DNA from: Eremophila alpestris peregrina
Taxonomy: Eukaryota > Chordata > Aves > Passeriformes > Alaudidae
Assembly: GCA_009792885.1 (NCBI GenBank)
Contig: WMCF01000003.1
Coordinates: forward strand, 19,744,477-19,808,476
DNA: 64,000 nt
Reading direction: 5' to 3'
Shown here piece after piece: positions 24,000 to 36,834 of the stretch (its first letter is position 1; every line of letters begins with the position of its first letter). The translations under genes and the position numbers were made by a program. The notes below the pieces were generated by a model. The model did no database searches. It had not been told where the DNA came from and saw only the letters and a list, made by a program, of their open reading frames with translations.

Positions 24000-24430
24000 A
24001 GTTTTGGCTGTGACATCAGCTGGTTTCACCTTGTCGACTGATGAGCGTTATCTGGAGTTTGGCAGCCGGGGTGAGGTGATGGCATTGCTGTCTGCTTGTG
24101 AGCTCCATGCTTCTTGTGTGGCTATTTCCTGGGGCCAAGAGAGGACAGAGGAGCCCACAGGGCAGGCACGAAGGTGTCCCCTCTCAGGGGATCAGTGGAG
24201 TCACAAACGGGTAAGTGTCAAGCCTGCAGACCTTCCAAGTGCAAGTGTTTGACTGCACTTGAATTCTCTTTCCCTGGGGGAGAAAAAAGAGCTTTAATTT
24301 ATGAAGTGTCACAACACATTACAGCACATCACATCCCAGCGCGCCGCTACATGGAGCTGACATTTGTTTGCTTTAATTCCTCAAAATAGCTTTTATTTAG
24401 AGCAAATGTTCCCTGTTAATTCCAACAGTT
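24000..24430. other. CpG-retaining block, candidate first exon or conserved element
   Basis: Between 24024 and 24346 there are eight CpGs, including GTCGAC, GAGCGTT, GCCGGGG, CACGAAG and AAACGGG, plus GCGCGCCGC near 24340. The surrounding DNA is CpG-poor. A strong donor (AAACGG|GTAAGTGT) lies at 24210/24211. Two frames are open across the left part. One starts at an ATG at 24079 and runs to the donor, but I recognise no domain in it. It may be a first exon, a lncRNA exon or a conserved enhancer. The right part (about 24290-24420) is AT-rich apart from the CpG core, a pattern often seen in enhancers. Confidence 0.25.
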
Positions 24431-27400
24431 CTCATTTTCCTGTGCACTGTACTTGCCAGTTCCCATGGGGACAGTTGTTCTTGCAGAGCTTTGCCCTGTA
24501 TTGGTGAGCTGTCAGGCCTTTTCAGGGCTTTTAGTTATTTTTCTTATTAGTAATGGAGAACTTCCTTGTTGCCCCTCAATCCAAATAATACTAAACAGCA
24601 GGCAGTGATGCTTATACTTTTTAATTACAGTCCTGTGACATACCAAGTGCTTTGCAAGGAATGCGGGTATTTCTTGGCAGAGGAGCAGTCTTTGTGCATT
24701 TGGTGATCACCTTCCTGGCTGAGGCAATGGAAGCCAGCAGAGGTGAAAGCTCTGTTCTGGATGAGATTGCTCTGGGGCTGGCTGTGACACAGCCCACTTA
24801 CAGAAGGTCTGTCTGCAGAGTCACCTACCTAGGATCAATACCCTATTGCACTGGTTCTACATAAGCACAGAGGAGATACCAACATCTGTAGTGAAAATCT
24901 AGGGAAGATCATCTCTTGTGTGTTCAGCAAGGAGTTTCCATCTGGCTTGTGTACATGTCTTGTGGGAGGACAAGTAGTTAGCTGCTGGACCCTGTTCAGA
25001 GGTGTATGTGGACTCTTGCTCCTTTTTTATCAACTTCAAGACATCTAATAAAGTCCTTGGGTCAAGATTGTTCTTCCATCTCTCTTTATTTGGCATAAGC
25101 AGAAGAGTGAGGTGAATGTCAGTGGCATTGCAGTTTCATTCTTTGAAATCTTCTTCCTTTTCCCCCAGTCTCCTTCATATCCTTCATTTTGCTGTCTCCT
25201 GTGAGGAGAGAGCCAGAGCCGCCTGTGCTCAAAAAGGATTTTTGCCTCTCTCTTCTTCAAATGGTTCAATGCATTAGCAAATCCCAGGTCTATGTTGCAT
25301 CAAGCCCCATGTCATACTACTTCTGTGGAAAACTGCTGCTGTCAGAAAGTGTGACTACAAGCAAGGTGGGAAGGACACTGAACAAGTAGGGAAACCACTA
25401 ACATTTCTGATTCTTTCTGTGTTATGTGCATTCCTGGAGACATTTCTTGATCTCTGCTCAGAACCATACTCATCTCTAGGTAAGTAATGCAGAAACAAAA
25501 TGGAAAAATATCAGTGTGACCAGCAAGCTTGCAATGGATAAGCATAATACATGAAAGAGGCTCCATGAACAGTTTGTGTCTGTGGTGCTTCCTGTGATTG
25601 CTGTTTCCTGGGCTTTGGGAAACACAAATAATTTAGCCTTTCTTCAAGTAACACATCCTGCATACAAATCTGACCAGACTTCTGAACGTATCTGAATACT
25701 CTGCTTTGGATGGAGCAGTAACTTGGGCTGTGGAGTAAAACAAGATCTCAGAATAATGTCAGAACTGGTTTATTTTCAGAAACATTTACCCGTATGGTTG
25801 AACAAGCTAAATGAGTAAGGGAGGCTGTTTTGGAAGAGGGTGTGTGTGAGGGAACAGTGTGAAGCAGGAGGAGATAAGTGAGCAAGCAAGTTGATCTGTT
25901 GATAGGGGAGTCTCAGTTCAATCAAAGCAGTGTTTATGTAATTTAATAGCAAAGTGCCTCTTGCTTTCCTTTGCCTTACGTCGAAACTATTTTATTCTAT
26001 TAGGTTGTAACATAACTTGCATACATTTAATCCTAAGTGGTCATGATTTTTGCTTCCCATGGTGTCTCCAAATGTCTATTTACGACTTGGCTTCCCTCCT
26101 GAAGTGTAGAAACAAGGTTGTAAGGAGACTAAAATGTGATGGCCTGAGCTTTGAGCATTTGGAGGAGTCCTTTCTGTAGCAGAGGGATTAGTTAGAGCTC
26201 CTGCCACTCTAAAGTTATCAAAATGGCAATGAATACTCATAGTGGGTAGAAGGCCTGATTGCATCAGCTCCTTTTCTCACCAGTGTTAACACCACAATGG
26301 TAAACTGCCTGTAAGCAGAGGCTAAGGGATCATTCGTATATAACAGCCTATAAAACTTATGTATGGTATTTTTCCCCCTTCATAACAGCGCATTATTTCC
26401 CAACCATCCATCAGCATTTCTGTGGAGCTGATTCTTGTTCAACTAAATAGCATCCTCCTTCTCTGGGCAGAGACCCAACTCGCTTTCCTCCCCCTTTTCT
26501 TCATTTCTATTCCTCACTATACTCCATATCCAATGGTAGATAAATAATAACTTCAATAGAAACCACAATCACAGAGCTTATTCCATGCTGCTCTGTGCTT
26601 TCTTTTCTGCTCATCATGGTGGGATTTTTTTTTCAGGGTTATTATTTATGAGTTAGAACTCAGAAAGCTTTTCCAAGTACAAAGAATGCCAGAGTTTTCC
26701 CTGCTTTGGGTGTAGAAGCTTTAAAAAAGTTTTGACAGTTTTAATTTAGTACACAATAAAATCCCCTCTTGGCTTATGAAAAACAGTTACTATTTTGTAT
26801 TTGGGAGACCACTGTGTTACCCATTGATTCTCCCAAATCCAAGAGTCATGGAATAAACCTCAAAGTGTTGATTTTCTGTCTGCAAGGATTATGTGTAAAA
26901 CTGCTTCTGACAGTGTTGTTCCTTGTCTGAGACACATTTCTCTCAAGGGAGCATGTGACACTTCAGTTCCATGCCTGCCTTGCATTCCTCATGTAATTTA
27001 AGGTGTTGGCTTTAACCTTTAAAGCTTGAAATAGGGTGAGCAGTGTGTAGTGTAGCCCAGGTGCATGTGTTGATTTTGCCATCCTGCTAACAGCCAGTTG
27101 GCTCAAGGAGGAACAGTTTAACTGGAAGCCTTTGGCGCTGTGATACCTTTCATGTGTTGTCTTGCCAGTGTCTCAATATGTCATCCTTTAAGAGGATGGA
27201 GAAGGTGACTTCTCCTGAGTGTTGGGTGTTGGAAGACCCAGGAGCAGTCCTATACTCTGTAAAGTTGCGTGGGAATACGTGAGGCATGGGGATTGGGATT
27301 ATGTGTATGGCCCCTGCTGTTATCCAAGCATGGGATACCTAAAATTGTAAAAGCTGTGAAAAATTGCTAAAAGTGAGCATAAGGGGAAACAAATACGGAG

Positions 27401-28080
27401 TATTTTCCTCTGACAGGTCAATGAACAGGGTCACATTGAATTACCTGGTGCTTTGTGAAGCTGCCTCTCCCTGTCCTATTTTTTTCTATCCTGGGAAAGA
27501 ATTGGATCCAGACCAGAGGCTTCCTTAGCTGTTGTTCTCAGTTAGGCAGAGCCCATGGATTCACTTCATCTTGAGTCCTCTGATCTGCTCTGGGGTCTGT
27601 ACTTCATTCACACCTACTCCTTACTGCCTATTGAAAGTGATAAAAAGAACTTTCTGGAATGCTCTCTCTTTAAATTATGTTTATTTGTATTGCCTAGTGC
27701 CTTAATGCATTGCTTTGCCTTCAGCAAAAGAAAAAGGTACTTGAATGGAAAGAAAGGGGTAATAGCAGTGAAAGAAGAGGGTTGTTATGTATCATGATGT
27801 TAGCATTCTTAGGAGAGATGCTACTCTAGTTGGAGGAACTAATCTTTGCTTGCATAAGTAGACAGAAATGCTGGCAATTTACAGCATCCGTTCATACCCA
27901 GATGTCAACTCACATTTCCAAAGAGAATCATCAAGTCAGGAGATAAACAGCTGGTACGGGCAAGAGGAAAATAAGCTTGTAAGTGTTTAAAGAAAAAAAA
28001 GTGTTAATTTTTATGAAGTGTAGTGTGCTGGCATCTAAACAAATGAAAGTTAACAGCCAAGAATGGGAAAGTGGAAGGGC

Positions 28081-28095
28081 TTTTTTTTTTTTTTT
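28081..28095 (+). repeat. T15 homopolymer
   Basis: An uninterrupted run of 15 T. No retroposed body or target-site duplication is apparent. Confidence 0.9.
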
Positions 28096-31000
28096 AGTAA
28101 CATGAGAATTAAAGTCTCAGTGCCTCTTGTAGCACCTTTAAAGCATCACTGTATTTTTGTGTCAGGTTCCTTCTAGAACAACCTCTTGTATGCTAGCAGC
28201 AAAATGAGAGGTAGTGTTGGTGAATTTTGGTGCCTTGAAGTGCATTGAACTGACCTGAGCATCACAGTATGTCCACACACACCTCTAATTTTAGATTTTA
28301 ACCTGACACGTGTCTGTCTTGCAATTGGAGAGAGTCTCAGTGGCAACTTCAATGGCTTCAGGGAGACTGCTGACCAGGAGCCAAGGCAGGCCTTGGAGGC
28401 GTGTTCTGGCTGCCACATACTCAAGAGTTCTCAAAATTAGGATCCCTTTCTTCCTGAGAGGTGAGGTATTTCCCTAAACCTGTAAGTATTGATCACTAGA
28501 TAACTATTAAATATTTTCATGTAAAAACAAAGTGTTTCCATGGTCAAAAAGCATTAAATTTCAGCTTCAGGGAAAGCCAGTACTGGGGTTGTTGCTGAAA
28601 GAGCATCTAATAGAGAATGCTGACTTGCAGCATCCTTTGCAAGGAATGAGAAACAGCAGGTCTGCCGCTTGCCTGCGGACATCTTTTTGTGCAGGCAGGA
28701 GGTAGGTTTGCATCCTAATTGGCTTGATAACAAAGCAGAGTAAACAAATCTTAGAAAAAAAAAAAACTAAAAGAGAACTATAAATTTTGTGCTCCTTGAA
28801 AGAAAATGAAGTGTACAGTATTTACTTTCTTCTTCCCTCCCTCCCTCTCATTCCCACTCCAGTCTTCTAATGCTCACAGGGCCTAGCAGGGTTTTATGTG
28901 GAAATCATTGGGATTATCTCCCAATTTTTTCTCAGATAATTCAGTTGAAAGGTTATACAGAACTGAACAATTTGGAGACTGGGAATCACTAAGCTAGAGG
29001 CTTTAAGATGTTCTCAGGCTCCTATCCAGCCAGAACAGTTCGATAGTTATTGGATGTGCCACTAGTTGGCTGAAAAAATCCATCTTTCCTACGTTTAAAA
29101 TTTTTTATCAAGGTCATTTTCTGAGGTTTGGCAAGGACAGGAGGGGGAAGCAAGCATCCCAGCTTTTTGACATCTCAGCCTGTCCAAGGGTACTGAAAAT
29201 GGCTATGGTGGCTTTCAATTTAAACTACATATTTCTATGTGGTTCTTTCCAAATGGAACAGTGCTGATGATCCCTGTGCTGTCCTGGGATAGGAATCCCA
29301 CGGTCTAGCCTGGCCCATGCAGTACTTCCAAGTCATATATGATAGTGCATGGAGAAAGCCAGGTAGCACAGCTTGGAGACTAGACCTGAAGGCATATTTA
29401 TGTGTCTGACTTACTTAAAGAAGGACTCCTGGGTAGCAGGGGTAAAAGATGCAAGTACAGGTTCCCAGCTGTTGGTCATCCCCAGCAGCCATGCCTACAG
29501 AGGCACCTCTGTTCCACATCTCTTCCAGTAACAGAACCTGCAGCTGCCAGCCCTTCCCTAGACTAGCATTTGATACAAATAAATTATAATGAGCTGTCTT
29601 AGCTGTTACAGTATTTACAGGATAAATAGTTTCCACTTCACGGCCATCAATACATCCGCCCTTTAAATCCATTAAATTCCTGACTGCTATATGGTCCCTT
29701 AGTAATGGGCTGACACTGATTTAAGGCTGGAAAACCCCTGTTTAAGGCTCTACATTAGTGAGAGTGAATGTAAATTGTGACCATGCCATTTTGCCTGGGA
29801 CTAAAAATTGGCTGCAAAAGTGACACATTTCAAACTGTGCTTTGGGTTGAAACAGTGATGGTTCAGTGTTCTTCTAGTCTTAGTTGGTGGATTAGCAGGA
29901 AATCTGGAAATTAGTAGCACCAGCTTTCCTGTGAGTCTTTAATCTTAAAACTAGGGAAACATGCCTGTCATGGACTGCTCTGTAGTAGGTCTAAAACCTA
30001 GTTCTGCCCTGGACTGTCATGCTTGCATATTTTGGTGATGTTGCTTCCCTGAATCAGTGGAAACCTTCCAGAAAGATAAATATTTCAGCCGTGTTCAGTT
30101 CCTCTCCTGAACCTGTCACAGTAGCATCACATTGTAGCTGTTTTTAATCTTTTTTAGCTGATTGGTTTAGAGGAATTGAAATAGACTTCACTTATTATTG
30201 ATGGCTGGAAACAAATACCCTGCAGCCTCCCTCTTGCATTCCTTGTGTGGCCGAGAGAGGAGAGGCGTAGAATTGGAATAGAAGATCCATCACATTCAGC
30301 CTTGCAAGGCTATTATTTGAGCTGCCTCAGAAATGTTTAATTTTTCTGTTGTTGTGTTAAAGCACTGGCAGTTGGATTTTGCTAAAAATGACACAAGTGG
30401 AGAGGTTTTATTTGTATCCCACACACTTGATCCTCAGGGATTTATATACAGTAGAATATGAAGCTCCTTCCCATATTTACATATCATGGATTGGCCTTTC
30501 TTGTCATGTGATACAGAGAGTGTACATGTTTCAGGGCCTGTGAGGGAGGAAAGAGGAGGGGGAAAAGAGATGAGAGAAGTACATTCTTCTTATAGTCCCC
30601 TGGTCAGTTTAGTGCATGGTTGGTTAAAGCCTCCACAGCCAGGTACAGCAGGCCATGCAAGGACAATCAGTTGCACATAGGCTGGTGTTGGAATACCATT
30701 TCAGGCTCCAACTGGCTTCTCATGGCCAGAGATTCTGTGCCATGTGTATCCATGAGCAGAGATTTTGTAGATGGAGGCATATGACTCTGAGCAGCTGTAC
30801 TGTCTTCATGCCACAAGAGCAATCAGCACTAACCCATCTTCTCCAAAGACACAAACCTCATGTAATTTTGCTGCTGATGTATTTCTCATGAACCTTTCCT
30901 CTCTTGTTTAGATTGTTTCAGTCAGGGACATAGAGCAGGCAGTGAGAATATGATTTCTGACACTGTATCCTTCAGTACACTGTGAGAACCAGTCCAATTG

Positions 31001-32515
31001 TCTTTTTTTCTATTTGTTTCCTTCCCGTTACTATAGTACTGGTAGGAGATTGCCAGTCTCCATTAGAAATAAGCCTCCTCAACTCCATTTGAGGGAGGAC
31101 CATGTAGACAAAATACATGGCAAGAACTTGTGAAACACAGCCTGTCACTTCCAGGAGGTGAGAAATAAAAGGGAAGGTTGCTCTGCAGTCTGCCACCAAC
31201 TTCACTTGTGGAGTGAACAAGGGTGGGAAGTTCCCTACAGAGCTATTTGTGGATAAAGTAGCCAATCCATGTTGAGCATCTGTTTCATTATTAAACTATT
31301 ATTGTTAGCTAATTTCTCAAAGGCCAGTCAATTTAACAGGGGGAGCATTCTGCTTTTTGCTGTGTGTATACCTGCAGGTTACTTAATTTTCTTTGTTGAT
31401 ATGATTACTCTATTTGATGGTTGCTAACTGGAAAACAGTAAAGTCGTTAAAGGGCCATAGGTGCCCTCTGGAGCCACTTGCTGAATGTTGATAAAGGAAA
31501 ATGCTACTGTAATATAAAATATAATCTGATCACTCTATCTAATTACAGACAAGAGTAAGCTGCTAAAGAAGGGTTCTGTAAGGATATTATAATTGCATTC
31601 ATACAGTATTTCCAGCTTGAAAGCTATGAGCAAATATCGACTAATCCTTCCAACAGTCCCTGGGGGTGGGAAGGTAAATCTATTACTATTTATTAAGAAT
31701 TTGTTTCAATTAACTTCAGCCACTGTTAAAATAGCTGTGAATTGATAAAAAAATTACCAGCATTTGCCTTACAACAGTTTTGAACATCTTGGATGCCCCA
31801 GTTTGGAGCAGCGTTTCTGATATCTCTTATAGATGGGCATAATTTGACCGGAATTAATTTTGGAAGCCTCAGAAAAATGCCTATTACTTTTTATTTCCAT
31901 TAATATTTAGTTCTTATTAAACACTAAGTATATGTGTGTTTGTTAAATATTTAACAAGCTATCTGGGACTTTGTAGAATGTATTGTATTCAATAAACTTA
32001 CACAGCATTGTATTATTATTTTTACTGTTATTACCATTTCAGGAAATATTTTTCTGTATAGCATGAAACTGCAGATGTTAGTAGTAATGTCTCTTTTTAC
32101 AGCATAGAACCACTGATATTTGCTCCTTTAATTGGGAGCATTTTCTCCCAGCCCCAGGCTGGGGAACAGGGGTGAAAATTGTGCATAAAAATCATTAAGT
32201 GCAGCCAAGGCACAAACTGAATAAAATGCTGGTTTGGCTGCTCCTGGTTTTCAGGTTCCAGATACGATAGTCCTTGATGCTGATTGTCTGGCTGACAGCC
32301 CCTACAAATTTCTACTGATGTCAGGTTGTACTGGATGCTTGCTCAAACATTCCTAGTAGAGAAGTGACATTTCTTGGGAAAGGCTGCTCTAGGAAATATT
32401 ACAGTTCTTTTTCCACATCTTAGGGACTGATAAATTCTTGTTTACTTTTGTAATGTGTGTCTCATTGTCGAGTAAAAGATGGAGAGTAATTTCAATCTTT
32501 GCTTTGGTTTTTTTT

Positions 32516-32531
32516 GTTGGTTGGTTGGTTG
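32516..32531 (+). repeat. (GTTG)n microsatellite
   Basis: Four GTTG units follow a T8 run. Confidence 0.85.
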
Positions 32532-35500
32532 CTGGTTTTGGGATGCCATTTTTTTTTCTTTTGACAGTGGTTATACCTTTATTCCAAATGTATACCTAAT
32601 ATGTACGACAAAAAATTGAATATTCTGTTTGGAGGAGAAAATGGATCATTTATACTAGTCTCATGAGAACTTGGCTTAGTTCAAGTCTGAGGATTTATGC
32701 CTCAGGCAATTTAAAAAAAAAAGGCCATAGCTTTGGATTTTTGTTATTTATATTATCATACATCATTTTGGAACTGTCCTCTCCATGCAGAAACATGCAG
32801 CAGGGTATGTTTCATATTCTTATTGCTTTCCCAGTGAATGTTTTCTATATCATTTTGTTATATAAAACTCCTGGATTTGACTCAATGTTTAAATAGTTGT
32901 CAGGTGCTTGCAATAGATGACTGAGTGTCTTGTGCCCCCGTTTTGCTCATGTATGCTGAATGAAAAGCTGCTGTTTGTTACTTGTTTGGCAGGCTCTCAG
33001 TGCCTGTATGCAGCTTGCATTAATGCTAATGGGAGCAGCACACACACTGAAGAGACAAAAGAGCCAGGTTCCTCCTTGATCTACGCAATCAGATAGTGAA
33101 TACCTTGTCATAGTACCCAAGGTGGCCTTTTGCTGCCCAGAAATTCAGTCTACCGTGCCCTTATTGCTTAAACTGCCTCTAGCTAATTGGATTCCTCCCC
33201 CATTGTGACAGGTGAAATATGGGGTAGTGTATGAAAGACAAAGCTTGAACGAGCAGTAACAATTGAGTAGGCAAACGGTGCGTGCAGAAGATCATCACAT
33301 CTTTCTTCCTTTGGCAGTGGAAATCACTGGGAAACACCAGGTTGGTGCAACTGAAGGTTTTGGGCAGCTTTCCTCATTGTTCTTGTTCAAATGCAGCTCC
33401 TCACCCTTCTGCTTTTGTCTGTAGGTGGTGTGCTCAGCACCTGGTACCTGCAGCAAACAGTCTGTCTGGGGAGGCATGATGAGGGGGTGAGCAAGCAGCT
33501 GATCCTTCAGCAGTGCTGGGCTCTCCTGAACTCCTCTTGCTTCCCCTCTTCTTGGTCTTTTCATGTTTTAAAATAATCTTTTACTGTATGTCTGATAGTT
33601 AAGAATTGCCTTTTTTCCCTTCAGTATCTCACAATAAAATTGCTAAAGGAGTTGGGACAGGGCAGAATTCTGCCAGAAGCTGCTTGAAAGCAGAGTCAGT
33701 AGTTCCTGCCTGAGTGGTTCTCTTCCAATGGTGTTTCCTTTACAAGATTCCCTCTGAAATGTCTGTCTCAGTACAATATAGTGTTTTGAAGCTTGGTGAT
33801 TTCCATACTTTACCTGGATTTCCTTTTCATGACAGTTGCAGCTCTTAAGGACAAATTAAAGTGATTGGGCTTTTTGGTGACTTTTATTTTGTGTTACTTT
33901 GTCTTTGGAAGCATGGATTGAGGTTCCCAGCTGAGACTCTAGGCACACTTAGTGTGCTGCCTGCTTCTGCCTTTTTCTTGTCCTGATGTGCTCCTGTTGA
34001 TCTTGAGTGCCTCAGCAGCTCTAGAGTTGCTTTTTCCTTAGTCAGAGTTGATTACAGTGATTTTGAGACAGGAGAGTCTATTTTATGACCCCTCAGCCAG
34101 CCTGAGCATAGTCTTCCCAGTGGAGCTGCTGACCTGCTTTGTATGGACTGGCTGCCAGACACAGCAGCTGTGGGTCTTCATCCATTGTCGTGCCCCTTTT
34201 ACAGATTAACCTCTGCTCTTTTCCCAGGGCATTATTTTGTAGGCATGTTGACAAGCTGCTTTGATAATAAGAAGTGGGTGTGTATCAACTGGGAAAATGT
34301 TTTGGCTCACCTTCGAATATTGTATGAGCCAATGAAGCAGCTGTGTCCCTCTCCTAACTGGGATCTGGGAGGATAAAGCTGCTGGTTAACTATAGGTGGC
34401 AGCAGCTTTCTAATGCTGTTATATGTGCATGTTGTGTTTCTCTAGAGTGGAGATGATGTTTCACTTGGATCTCAGCTCCCATTCTTCTTTGTTTAGCTGA
34501 GGCTTTTTTAGCGTAAGCTTTTGTAGGAGAAAACCTAGCTGGCTTGACAAGTCATTTCTGCTCAAAGGATTTCTTTATCAGCAGAACAGGATATGCTCTG
34601 ATTGTCACAATTCTTGATACTTATTAATTTGTAACTTGTATGTATTTCCAGAACTACAATGTTTAAAAAGATTTCTGACTATGCCTGATTTCTGAGTACC
34701 TTCTCTGCTGTGCTGCCACAGGTTTTTTTGAATTTGGTAGAGGTGTACAGCTTCCTACAGCAGCATCAGGTCAGTGCTGTGTTCTGTGTAAATAACCCTT
34801 GAACTGGCTTGCTGTGGCAGAGCAGCAGCCTTCAAGTTGCAGTCAGCAGGCCCTTGGGGACCCATGTGCTAATTGAGGGGGAGCAGTGGGGGTCTGTTAA
34901 AAGCAACTAAGAAAAATCTATTGACTGTGGACTTGGGCTTGCTTATAAGGCTCTGCACCTACCCTGGAAAATGCCTTCAGGGATCTGTAAATTGCAAAGG
35001 CTGAAAAACTCTGAGTAATATACTGTAAGGAAAAACAAATCTCTGCACTTAGAAATCACCTTTAAATCTCTCAGCATTAATACAAAAGACAAAAACATTT
35101 TTGACAGTGAAGCCCAAGCACTTCTCTTAAGAGTGCTGTAATGTATTGGTTTGTGAGAATTGCAGTAAATATGGTGATAGACATTCTGCTGAAATGGAAG
35201 AAACCTGCATCTCTCTTAAATCCCTTGAATTGAAAACAAAATAAAGTTGCAGTTTTATTTGCTAGATCAAAACTTTGCACTTGTCTTCACACCTGACCTT
35301 TCATGTGCTTGTTGTAGGCTGCTTCTCAGTCTGGTGGGCAGTGTGGCACAGACAGTGAAATAAGGGCATTTCAGAAATCTGATACCTGAAGCTACCTGAA
35401 GGCATTTTGAGAAAATGAAAAACGTAGGAAATGATGGTTTGACAAATGAAAATGGTTTGGACTATGGAAGCTTTCATTGGAATAGTATCTTATTTCCAGG

Positions 35501-36344
35501 GAGGAATTTCAAGTAAATTTCAAGAGGCTTCTTTCTATGTTCAATACTGTCACTTGCAATGTAAGAGAACACATTTCAGTTTCTTCCTCTCCCTGAATTA
35601 AAAGCAGGGCTTGGACTTCACTTTTCAAGACTAGGTGAGAGTCCTGGCCTCTAAATGAGTTGGGAGCTCTTAGGACCTTGCTTGCTTGGTCTGGAGCAAA
35701 ATCTGAAAAGCCTCTTGGTTTCATTCAAGAGAATGTATGGAATTCTGGAGTGGCATGGGATGAATTGCCACTCACCTGCAGACACACCATGTTTTGCATC
35801 TGGACACTTGTTGACTTCTGTATGCTTTCCTTCAGTATTCTGGCAGGTGAGCATACACTTGTTCTGTGCAGTGCATAGGTGAATTTCCATAGAAGGCCTT
35901 TAGTGCTAAATGCAGCTGCACAGCATTTGATATGCAGGATAACTGGTTAAAACTAGTTCAGCTATCATCTCTGTATAATACCACTTATAGCAGTGAGAAA
36001 TTAAATCTAAACCTTCCTGTATAGTGCTTCCCCCATTCCAAGGTGTTGGGTCTTTCCTTAAGTTCCCAGCAATACTTCCAGTTGCTGTTGTTGCTGAATG
36101 AAATGCTTCAGAGCCAGAGGGATAATGTTCTGATTTGTAGTCCATGCTCAGAAAATGGTGGTTGTGAATGAGGCTGAGTTCATAAGCTAATACTTTTTGT
36201 CTCCTTGTAGAAATTACAGAGCCCCAGCACTACTCATATTTTTTCACAGTCTTTATTCCCTCTTTTTGTTTGTTTGCTATATACTTTTGAGAGGAGACTG
36301 TAGTGGGACAGTGAGTGAATGTAACTGTTAAATTTTGCTGGAAA

Positions 36345-36600
36345 TGATGAAATGAAAGAGCATATTATATTCATACCTAATGCATCGTTTTCCTGCCTTT
36401 ACCTTCCGGCCCATCACATTCCTGTCTATTTCAGAGATTTAGATGCATTTATGTCAGATCTCCCATCCCAGAATACAACCTACATCCAATTATCAACCCT
36501 TAGGGATACATTAGATGTAACTATTATATCTTCTTCTGTCGATAAAATTATAATCACGAAATGCACAAATGTCATACTTTGATTTCTAAAAGCATCACAG
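36345..36600 (+). other. CNE-like block with an open frame and acceptor-like site
   Basis: The plus-strand frame 36352-36582 stays open for 76 codons through unusually even composition with four CpGs (ATCGTT, TTCCGGC, GTCGAT, CACGAA). An acceptor-like site, a pyrimidine-rich run ending CTGTCTATTTCAG, lies at about 36434. From there the frame stays open 49 codons to a stop (TGA at 36580), so it could be a terminal exon. I do not recognise the peptide. A conserved non-coding element is at least as likely. Confidence 0.2.
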
Positions 36601-36726
36601 ATAAGAATGAGATGAAATGAAAAGGCTGTTATGCTGCATTTTACACATGCTTATATGCAGAAGATTGCCAAAATCTCAAGCTGAGGTATGTATCTCCTTT
36701 TTCTGTCTACTACTAACAAATCTCAG

Positions 36727-36834
36727 CCCTGAGCAAGCGAGTGCCTGCATAGAATCTGACAAAATTACATGCAGAGATGAATTAGTCTTGTCCTCCATTT
36801 GTTCACATGCCACGGCCAGGAGAATCACGAGTGC
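36727..36834 (+). other. Candidate 108-bp exon (unproven)
   Basis: A pyrimidine-rich run with a perfect TACTAAC branch-point heptamer (about 36711-36717) ends in TCTCAG at 36726. A consensus donor GTGAGTGA begins at 36835. The enclosed 108 bp is a multiple of three. It is open in only one of the three plus frames (exon phase 1-1) and encodes a peptide beginning PEQASACIESDK and ending near TARRITS. It holds four CpGs inside (GCGAG, CACGG, CACGAG and one at the donor edge), well above the background. Against it: I recognise no family, the branch A is only about 10 nt from the acceptor, and a minus-strand frame overlaps it. It may instead be a conserved non-coding element. Confidence 0.22.

Larger units (their letters stand above)
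24431..36340. other. Long non-coding stretch, no gene or transposon recognised
   Basis: About 12 kb of unique-looking DNA. Short simple repeats are an A12 run at about 28756, a T15 run at 28081-28095, a CCCT-rich tract at about 28833-28850 and (GTTG)n at 32516-32531. Some AT-rich parts, for example 31490-32100, have the look of conserved non-coding DNA, but I cannot test this. Open frames do not exceed about 97 codons and carry no recognisable domains. Confidence 0.55.

Noticed and set aside
24631..24756. Exon after the TTTTTAATTACAG acceptor (frame to CAGCAGAG|GTGAAA)
   Set aside because: The acceptor is fair and the frame is open, but the donor is weak, there are no CpGs and the peptide resembles nothing known.
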